Assembly: GCF_002929555.1 (NCBI RefSeq)
Contig: NZ_PJJP01000027.1
Span: forward strand, 1 to 64,000
Length of the DNA: 64,000 nucleotides
Reading direction: 5' to 3'
Source: Cryobacterium sp. N22
Lineage (GTDB): Bacteria; Actinomycetota; Actinomycetes; Actinomycetales; Microbacteriaceae
Below the pieces are notes generated by a model that searched no databases, had not been told where the DNA came from, and saw only the letters and a list, made by a program, of their open reading frames with translations. How positions within the stretch are numbered: position 1 is the first letter of the stretch; each line of letters begins with the position of its first letter. Positions 57,997 through 64,000 of the stretch are shown here, piece after piece. The translations under genes and the position numbers were made by a program.

Positions 57997-59421
57997 ATGA
58001 CCCCGACCACCACCGCAGCGACCGCCCCGCCCTCCACGTCCACCGCCGAAGCCCCCGCCGCATCCGCCGAACTGGTGCACCGCCCGGGCCGGTGGATCGA
58101 CAACTGGAACGCCGAGAACCCCACGCAGTGGGCCAACGGCGGCAAGGCCATCGCCTCGCGCAACCTCAAGTGGTCGATCTTCGCCGAGTTCCTCGGCTTC
58201 GTGATCTGGCAGCTCTGGAGCATCGTGGTGGTGCAACTGCCGAACGCGGGCTTCACCTTCGACACCGGCCAGATCTTCTGGCTCATCTCCATCCCCACAC
58301 TCGTGGGTGCCACCATGCGGTTCCCCTACACGTTCCTGGTGCCCAAGTTCGGCGGCCGCAACTGGACCATCATCTCCGCAGGGATGCTGCTCATCCCTTC
58401 GATCGGGCTGGGCATCGCGGTCGGCAACCCGGACACCCCGTTCCCGGTGATGCTGCTCGTCGCAGCGCTCGCCGGTCTCGGCGGCGGCAACTTCGCCTCC
58501 TCGATGTCGAACATCACCTACTTCTACCCGCAGAGCCAGAAGGGGTACGCGCTCGGCCTGAACGCCGCCGGCGGCAACCTCGGTGCGGCCGTCGCGCAGC
58601 TGGTTGTGCCCATCGTGATCACCCTCGGTGCCCTCGGCACGCTCAACCTGCCGCTGGCCGGATTCTTCTGGGTGCCGTTCATCCTGCTCGCCATGTTCGG
58701 GGCCTGGAAGTACATGGACAACCTCTCCAGCGCCAAGGCGGACTTCGCCGGCTCGATCGCCGCGGTGAAGGAACCGCACCTGTGGATCATGGCGTTCCTC
58801 TACATCGGCACCTTCGGATCGTTCATCGGCTTCGCCAGCGTCTTCCCCAAGCTCATCGCCGACCAGTTCCCCGACTACTCCTCGTTCCAGGTCGTCTCGG
58901 CGTCGCTGTCGCTCGCGTTCCTCGGCGCCCTCACCGGTTCCCTGGCCCGCCCGTTCGGCGGCCGCCTGGCCGACCGGTTCGGCGGCGCACTGGTCACCGT
59001 CGTCGCTTTCGGCGTGATGGCGTGCGGTGCGGTGTTGGTGAACCTGGTGCTGCCGCTGGGCAACTTCTGGCTGTTCCTGGTCACGTTCCTGCTGATCTTC
59101 GTGGCCACCGGCGTCGGCAACGGTTCCACCTACCGCATGATCCCCAGCGTCTTCGCCGCCAGGAGCGGGGTCGCGGATGCCCACAAGAACTCCGGCGACG
59201 TCGGCACGCAGCGTAAGACCGCGGCGGCCCTCGGCCTGATCTCCGCGATCGGTGCCTACGGCGGGTTCGTCATCCCGCAGGTGCTCGGCTTCTCGAAGAC
59301 CTCCACCGGTGACTACTCCAGCGCGATCTACGCCTTCGCCGGCGCCTACCTGGTGATGATGGCCGTCACCGCGTTCGTCTACCTCCGCCGCGGCTCGTCG
59401 GTGGCCGGCCACCGCATCTAG
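57997..59421 (+). CDS. narK: Nitrate/nitrite transporter (MFS, NarK type)
   Basis: 474 aa, 12 membrane helices after a Thr/Ala-rich cytosolic N terminus of about 25 residues. The two nitrate signatures are ALAGLGGGNFASSMSNITYF and TGVGNGSTYRMIPSVF. FPYTFLVPKFGGRNW holds the conserved Arg in helix 2. It should import nitrate and may export nitrite. GAGGAG lies before ATG 57997 with a seven-base gap. It precedes nasA by 120 nt with a large inverted repeat between. Confidence 0.94.
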   Translation: MTPTTTAATAPPSTSTAEAPAASAELVHRPGRWIDNWNAENPTQWANGGKAIASRNLKWSIFAEFLGFVIWQLWSIVVVQLPNAGFTFDTGQIFWLISIPTLVGATMRFPYTFLVPKFGGRNWTIISAGMLLIPSIGLGIAVGNPDTPFPVMLLVAALAGLGGGNFASSMSNITYFYPQSQKGYALGLNAAGGNLGAAVAQLVVPIVITLGALGTLNLPLAGFFWVPFILLAMFGAWKYMDNLSSAKADFAGSIAAVKEPHLWIMAFLYIGTFGSFIGFASVFPKLIADQFPDYSSFQVVSASLSLAFLGALTGSLARPFGGRLADRFGGALVTVVAFGVMACGAVLVNLVLPLGNFWLFLVTFLLIFVATGVGNGSTYRMIPSVFAARSGVADAHKNSGDVGTQRKTAAALGLISAIGAYGGFVIPQVLGFSKTSTGDYSSAIYAFAGAYLVMMAVTAFVYLRRGSSVAGHRI

Positions 59422-59448
59422 CTTCCGCACAATTTCACCCCGCACATC

Positions 59449-59511
59449 CCGCGAAAGCGGTCGTGTGGTCGCCTCAGCACCGCCGAAGCAACCACATGGC
59501 CGCTCTCGCGG
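59449..59511. repeat. 24-bp inverted repeat between narK and nasA
   Basis: CCGCGAAAGCGGTCGTGTGG(TCGC) at 59449-59472 pairs with 59488-59511 at 20 of 24 positions around a 15-nt loop. Nested CCGCGAAAGCGG is itself a hairpin. It may end narK transcription or lower flow into nasA. Confidence 0.6.
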
Positions 59512-59541
59512 AGGTGTATCGCACATTTGAAGGGCCACACC

Positions 59542-61698
59542 GTGAATGCCGTCGACACGCACTGCCCGTACTGCGCCCTGCAGTGCGCGATGACGCTCAC
59601 ACCCACCACCCCTGCGCCGGCCGCCCGGCCCGCGGATGCGGTCAGCCTCCCGGTCACCATCACCGGCCGGGCCTTCCCCACCAACCGCGGCGGCCTGTGC
59701 AAGAAGGGCTGGACCGCGGCCGAACTGCTCGGCTCGGCCGACCGCATCCGGGAGCCCATGCGGCGCCAGGCCGACGGCAGCTTCGCCCCGGTCTCCTGGA
59801 CCGACGCCCTCGACCTCATCGCCGGGAAGCTCCGCACCGGCCGGGCCGAGCACGGCGCCGACTCGGTCGGGGTGTTCGGCGGTGGCGGCCTCACCAACGA
59901 GAAGGCCTACCAGCTGGGCAAGTTCACCCGGCTGGCCCTCGGCTCCTCCCGCATCGACTACAACGGCCGGTTCTGCATGTCCAGCGCCGCCGCGGCCGGC
60001 AACCGGGCCTTCGGCCTCGACCGGGGCCTGCCCTTCCGGGTGGAGGACCTCGACGCGGCCGACACCATCCTGATGCTCGGCTCCAATGTGGCCCAGACCA
60101 TGCCGCCGTTCATCGGCCACCTCGACGGGGCCCGCCAAGCCGGTGGCCTCATCGTCGTCGACCCGCGCCGCACCGCCACGGCCCGGCTCACCGATGACGG
60201 CGCCGGCATGCACGTGCAGCCCGCCCCCGGCACCGATCTGGTGCTGCTGCTCGGGCTCACCCACCTCGTGCTCACCGAACGCCTCGCCGACACCGACTAC
60301 CTCGCCCGGCGCACCACCGGGTTCGACCAGCTGCGACACAGCGTGGCCGGCTGGTATCCCCAGCGGGTGCAGGAGCACACCGGTGTGCCGGTCTGGCAGC
60401 TGCAGGGCCTGGCCCGCCGGCTCGCCGCCGGCACGGGCACCTACATCCTCACCGGCCGGGGCGTCGAGCAGCACGTCGACGGCACCGACACCGCCACCGC
60501 CGCGATCAACCTCGCGCTGGTGCTCGGACTCGTCGGCACGACGCACTCCGGCTACGGCACCCTCACCGGCCAGGGCAACGGGCAGGGCGGCCGCGAACAC
60601 GGCCAGAAGTGCGACCAGCTGCCCGGCTACCGCAAGATCACCGACCCCGCCGCCCGCGCCCACGTCGCCGGGGTCTGGGGTGTGACGCCCGAACAGATCC
60701 CGGGTGCGGGCATCCCCGCCGTCGAACTGCTGAACGCGCTGGGCCAAGCCGACGGCATCCGCACCCTGCTCGTGCACGGCGCCAACGTCGTGGTGTCCGC
60801 ACCGGATGCCGACAGGGTGCGCGCAGGTCTGCTCAGCCTCGACTTCCTGGTGGTCTGTGACTTCTTCTTCTCCGAGACCGCCGCTCTGGCCGACGTGGTG
60901 CTGCCGGTGACCCAGTGGGCCGAGGAGGAGGGCACCATGACCTCGCTCGAGGGCCGGGTGATCCGCCGCCGCTCCGCGATCGACCCGCCGGCCGGGGTGC
61001 GCGGCGAACTGTGGATCTTCCAGGAGCTCGCCCGGCGCCTGGACGCCCCCGGTGTCTACAGCGCCGAACCCGGCGACGTCTTCGACGAACTCTGCCGGGC
61101 CTCCGCGGGCGGCATCGCCGACTACTCCGGCCTCGACTACGCCCTGCTCGACACGGGGGAGCCGGCCTACTGGCCGTACCCGGCCGGGTCCGGCGGCACC
61201 CCGCGGCTCTTCCTCGAACGGTTCGCGCACGACGACGGCCGCGCGCGCATCGTCGCCGTGACGCCCCGCACCGTGGTGGCGCCGGCGCAGACGAGGGGCG
61301 CGCTGACCCTCATCACCGGCCGGCTGCTCGAGCACTACCAGTCCGGCTCGCAGACCAGGCGGGTGGCCGAGCTGTCGGATGCCCAGCCCGAGGCCCGCAT
61401 GCAGGTGCACCCGGCCACCGCCGCGAGCCTGGGCGTGGTCGACGGCGGTTGGGTCGAACTGGCCAATGACCGGGGCATCGTGCGGTGCCGCGCGCTTGTA
61501 AGCACCGACATCCGGCCGGACACGGTGTTCCTGCCCTTCCACTTTCCCGCCGACCAGCGGGCGAACCTGCTCACGGCCGGCGCCACCGACCCGATCTCCG
61601 GCATGCCCGAGTTCAAACGCACCGCCGTGCGGGTGCGGGCGATCGAACCGCCCGGCCGTTCGGCTCCCGACCACGAGAGGGTGATGGCGGATGCCTGA
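59542..61698 (+). CDS. nasA: Assimilatory nitrate reductase, catalytic subunit
   Basis: 718 aa. Molybdopterin (bis-MGD) enzyme that reduces nitrate to nitrite. N-terminal [4Fe-4S] site: THCPYCALQCAM and GGLCKKGW. YNGRFCMSSAAAAGNRAFG holds the probable Mo-ligand Cys, as in Nas/Nap. GQGNGQGGREHGQKCDQLPG and a C-terminal molydopterin dinucleotide domain (LITGRLLEHYQSGSQTRR) follow. It lacks a C-terminal Fe-S extension, so electrons must come from a partner, probably the flavoprotein downstream. GTG 59542 is used, with AAGGGCC upstream. Its end overlaps the next ATG by 8 nt. Confidence 0.93.
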   Translation: MNAVDTHCPYCALQCAMTLTPTTPAPAARPADAVSLPVTITGRAFPTNRGGLCKKGWTAAELLGSADRIREPMRRQADGSFAPVSWTDALDLIAGKLRTGRAEHGADSVGVFGGGGLTNEKAYQLGKFTRLALGSSRIDYNGRFCMSSAAAAGNRAFGLDRGLPFRVEDLDAADTILMLGSNVAQTMPPFIGHLDGARQAGGLIVVDPRRTATARLTDDGAGMHVQPAPGTDLVLLLGLTHLVLTERLADTDYLARRTTGFDQLRHSVAGWYPQRVQEHTGVPVWQLQGLARRLAAGTGTYILTGRGVEQHVDGTDTATAAINLALVLGLVGTTHSGYGTLTGQGNGQGGREHGQKCDQLPGYRKITDPAARAHVAGVWGVTPEQIPGAGIPAVELLNALGQADGIRTLLVHGANVVVSAPDADRVRAGLLSLDFLVVCDFFFSETAALADVVLPVTQWAEEEGTMTSLEGRVIRRRSAIDPPAGVRGELWIFQELARRLDAPGVYSAEPGDVFDELCRASAGGIADYSGLDYALLDTGEPAYWPYPAGSGGTPRLFLERFAHDDGRARIVAVTPRTVVAPAQTRGALTLITGRLLEHYQSGSQTRRVAELSDAQPEARMQVHPATAASLGVVDGGWVELANDRGIVRCRALVSTDIRPDTVFLPFHFPADQRANLLTAGATDPISGMPEFKRTAVRVRAIEPPGRSAPDHERVMADA

Positions 61699-63430
61699 CC
61701 ACACTTCTGCAGACCTGCCCGGCTCCGCCAACCGGGCCGCCCCCGAACGCATCGTCGTCGTGGGCTACGGGCCGGTCGGGGCCCGGTTCGTCGACGAGCT
61801 CCTACCGCTGGTCGAGGCCGGCCTGGCCGAGCTCACCGTCGTCGGGGCCGAAGAGGTGCACGCCTACAACCGGGTGCTCCTGGCCGACTACGCGGTGGGG
61901 CGCACCGACCGTGACACCCTCGACCTCACCGACGGCAGCCGGGCCCGGGCGGCCGGCGCGCGCATCCTCACCGGCACCACCGTGACCTCGGTGAACCGCA
62001 CCATCCGCACCGTCTCGCTCGGCGACGGCAGCTCGGTGCCGTACGACAGGCTGGTGCTGGCCACCGGAGCTCGCGCCAATGTGCCCACCCTCGACGGCGT
62101 CAAGCGGGTGCGGCGCGGCCTGATGAAGCCCGGTGCGGATGCCGGCGGCCTCGGCGCCGCTGCTCTGGATTGGGCCGCCGCTCCGTTGCCCCGCGGGGTC
62201 AGCGCGCTGCGCGACCTCGCCGACGCCGCCACGGTGTTGGCCGCCGTGCAGGCCGGCCGGCGCATCGTGGTGCTCGGCGCCGGGGTTCTCGGCATGGAGA
62301 TCGCGCTCGCCGCGGCGGCGGCCGGCGCCGAGGTGTGCGTGGTCTATCACGGGGAGATCCCGATGAACCGCAACCTCGACCGCGGCGGAGGCTCGGTGCT
62401 CACCAGGAGTGCCCGGCAGGCCGGGGTCACCATGGTCAACCACGCCAGGGCCGAGAGCGTCCTGTTCCACCACGATGACGACGGCGTGGAACGCTTCGAG
62501 GCGCTTCTCTGCGCCGACGGCAAGCAGATCAACGGCGACCTGCTGCTGCTGTCCTGCGGTGTGGGTGCCCGCACCGAACTCGCCCACCTGGCCGGGCTGC
62601 CCGTGTCCACCGGCGTCCTGGTCGACGAGTCGCTGCGGAGCTGGGCGGATGCGTCCATCCACGCCATCGGGGACTGCGCGCACGTGGCCGCCCGTCCCGC
62701 CGACGCCGACCTCGGGGCCGCCTGGAACGGGGCCCGGATGGCACCGGCGGGCGGGCCGTCCGGCCTGATCGGACCGGGCTGGCGGCAGGCCGACAGCCTC
62801 GCGGCCCGGTTCACCGCCGAGATCACCGCCGGCACGGCTGCCCGGGGCGCCGTGCCCGCGGCAGCGGAGTCAGCGCCGGTGCTCTCTGCCGAGCCCGGCG
62901 CATCCGTCGTGATGCTCAAGGCCGAGGGTATCGACGTGGTCGCCGCCGGCGACACCTCGGCCGACCCGTTCGATCTTGACGATTCGGCACACGCGCACGG
63001 GTGCGCATCCGGTGACCCGGCACCGCTGGTCGTGGCTCAGTGGGCCGACCCCGAGCACGGCCGCTACGTGAAGATGGTCACCCGCGGCGGCATCCTCACC
63101 GGCTTCGTCTGCGTGGGCATGCCCCGCACCGGTGCCGAACTCACCCTGCTGTTCGAGCGCGGCAGCGAGCTGCCAGCCGACCGGTCGGTGCTGCTGCGGT
63201 TCGACGGCCCCGACTACGACCCGGCCACCGCGGGCGACGCCTTCGCGCCGGAGTCCACGGTCTGCTGGTGCAACGGTGTCACCGTGGCGGCGATCACCAC
63301 CTCGGCGCAGGCCGGCAACGACACCGTGGCCTGCATCGGCACGGCCACCCGCGCCGGCACTGGCTGCGGCGGCTGCAAGGGCCGCATCGGGGAGGTTCTC
63401 GAGCGTTTCGCCGCGCAGACCGTGGTCTGA
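61691..63430 (+). CDS. NasB-like FAD/NAD(P)H reductase with BFD domain
   Basis: 579 aa. Two dinucleotide folds (VVVGYGPVGARF and IVVLGAGVLGMEIAL), LVLATGARANVP and an IHAIGDCAHVA FAD loop. A C-terminal BFD-type [2Fe-2S] site has CWCNGV and GTGCGGCKGRIGE. It has the same start as NirB but no siroheme part. It probably carries electrons from NAD(P)H to NasA. The order nasA-reductase and the 8-nt overlap support that. The long middle segment (residues 380-440) is Ala-rich. Confidence 0.9.
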   Translation: MPDHTSADLPGSANRAAPERIVVVGYGPVGARFVDELLPLVEAGLAELTVVGAEEVHAYNRVLLADYAVGRTDRDTLDLTDGSRARAAGARILTGTTVTSVNRTIRTVSLGDGSSVPYDRLVLATGARANVPTLDGVKRVRRGLMKPGADAGGLGAAALDWAAAPLPRGVSALRDLADAATVLAAVQAGRRIVVLGAGVLGMEIALAAAAAGAEVCVVYHGEIPMNRNLDRGGGSVLTRSARQAGVTMVNHARAESVLFHHDDDGVERFEALLCADGKQINGDLLLLSCGVGARTELAHLAGLPVSTGVLVDESLRSWADASIHAIGDCAHVAARPADADLGAAWNGARMAPAGGPSGLIGPGWRQADSLAARFTAEITAGTAARGAVPAAAESAPVLSAEPGASVVMLKAEGIDVVAAGDTSADPFDLDDSAHAHGCASGDPAPLVVAQWADPEHGRYVKMVTRGGILTGFVCVGMPRTGAELTLLFERGSELPADRSVLLRFDGPDYDPATAGDAFAPESTVCWCNGVTVAAITTSAQAGNDTVACIGTATRAGTGCGGCKGRIGEVLERFAAQTVV

Positions 63431-63516
63431 GGTCGCTGTGTGAGCCCGCTGCACCCTTGCCATCCGCCGGCGATGCTGATAGCCCTGAGGGGATAACTCC
63501 AGTGTTTTCCGGGCCA

Positions 63517-63531
63517 CGGCGCGAAGCGCCG
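63517..63531 (+). other. Short hairpin in the leader of the last gene
   Basis: CGGCGC and GCGCCG pair around GAA, 33 nt before ATG 63564. It lies inside larger CCGGG/CCCGG pairing. It could be the terminator of the nas genes or a leader fold. A molybdenum-cofactor riboswitch was considered but the bases are too few. Confidence 0.35.
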
Positions 63532-63563
63532 GCTGATCCCGGCCGGCGAAAGGGATGCTCAGC

Positions 63564-64000
63564 ATGACGCCCAAGAAAGTGACCACCAACCCTCCGCAAG
63601 AGACCGGTGCGGCGCGCGAGAAGAGCCCGGTCCATCTCGACGACGCCGACGAAGCGGGGGAGTCCACCCTCGAGGTCGGTTCGCCCAAGTCCTGGGTGGC
63701 GGGCGTGCCCGGGGTGCTGCACTCCACCATCCCGGCGCTCGAACGGATGGGTGTCAGCCGCAGCCGCAAGACCCTGCTGGCGATGAACCAACGGGACGGC
63801 TTCGACTGCATGAGCTGCGCCTGGCCCGACCCCACCCACCGGAAGACCTTCGAGTTCTGCGAGAACGGCGCCAAGGCCGTCACCTGGGAGGCCACGCCCG
63901 TCACCATCGGCTCGGAATTCTGGGCCGAGCATCCGGTCAGTGACCTGCTTGACCGCTCGGAATACTGGCTGGGCATGCAGGGCCGGCTGACCGAACCGGT
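63564..64000 (+). CDS. FdhF/YdeP-family molybdopterin oxidoreductase (3' truncated)
   Basis: The first 145 codons of a frame that runs off the window. GVLHSTIPALERMGVSRSRK, then NQRDGFDCMSCAWPDP and FCENGAKAVTWEATP, resemble YdeP/FdhF-type proteins, an alpha-subunit family of formate dehydrogenase-like enzymes whose reaction is not established. Cys occurs as DCMSCAWPD. The start ATG 63564 has AAAGGGA eight bases upstream; ATG 63555 is in frame too. It lies 133 nt after the reductase gene, possibly sharing molybdopterin demand with nasA. Confidence 0.85.
   Translation, partial: MTPKKVTTNPPQETGAAREKSPVHLDDADEAGESTLEVGSPKSWVAGVPGVLHSTIPALERMGVSRSRKTLLAMNQRDGFDCMSCAWPDPTHRKTFEFCENGAKAVTWEATPVTIGSEFWAEHPVSDLLDRSEYWLGMQGRLTEP

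Noticed and set aside
57964..61752. 1262-codon open frame on the minus strand
   Set aside because: It is antisense to narK and nasA, both with full family motifs. The translation is low-complexity Gly/Ala/Arg/Val/His and starts in no gene context. Long shadows are usual at this GC content.
63431..63563. Molybdenum-cofactor riboswitch before the YdeP-type gene
   Set aside because: Only a short hairpin is present; the length and conserved parts of that riboswitch are not seen.
1..64000. tRNA or rRNA genes, prophage or insertion sequences
   Set aside because: No cloverleaf with a GTTCGA-type arm, no rRNA sequence and no transposase or integrase motifs were found on reading both strands.

Overview
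The window is high-GC actinobacterial DNA. Protein content and gene order point to Microbacteriaceae, most like Cryobacterium; the genus is inferred from protein flavour and was not tested. Genes are tightly packed on both strands, with many 4-8 nt stop/start overlaps and two long convergent antisense overlaps. At least 13 start codons sit exactly six bases after a TANNNT hexamer, the geometry of leaderless transcripts. No tRNA, rRNA, CRISPR array, transposase or phage gene was seen.

Region 1 (1-7110): the tail of a Pro-rich protein, Xaa-Pro aminopeptidase, a membrane-anchored endonuclease/exonuclease/phosphatase-fold protein, a PHP phosphoesterase, the RhlE-type RNA helicase, a ferritin-like protein, a small membrane protein and a DUF3107 protein. 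Region 2 (7207-18711): a DNA-repair block in an order also found in mycobacteria: adnA-adnB (double-strand-break helicase-nuclease), a kinase-fold protein without catalytic residues, nudC, a UvrD2-like helicase and an orphan ThiF/TOMM-cyclodehydratase-like protein.

Region 3 (18821-30185): an SDR/DUF2867 protein, a 113-bp tandem array of 23-bp inverted repeats (20447-21040), an SGNH-type hydrolase with an altered nucleophile motif, a DUF2207 membrane protein, a SNF2 ATPase, phosphofructokinase, mycoredoxin, a Nudix hydrolase and a Pit phosphate transporter. Region 4 (30195-48883): two nucleobase permeases around a type-B carboxylesterase, aspartase, an AlkA-FAH-glycosyltransferase run, a PrsW protease, FKBP, an LAETG-anchored Cys-repeat surface protein, and an intracellular M4 protease with an emfourin-type inhibitor.

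Region 5 (50292-64000): assimilatory nitrate/nitrite reduction. nirB-cobA-hemD/wHTH run leftward. nirD-cbiX run rightward from the same intergenic region, so nirB and nirD are divergent rather than an operon. narK, nasA, a NasB-like reductase and the start of an FdhF/YdeP-type molybdoenzyme follow. NarK imports nitrate, NasA with its reductase makes nitrite, and NirBD makes ammonium with siroheme supplied by CobA and CbiX. Matching GTNAC-N6-GACAC sites, compatible with GlnR control, lie before nirB and narK. Several intergenic regions carry short palindromic repeat families (161-228, 30195-30455, 49944-50241, 59449-59511).
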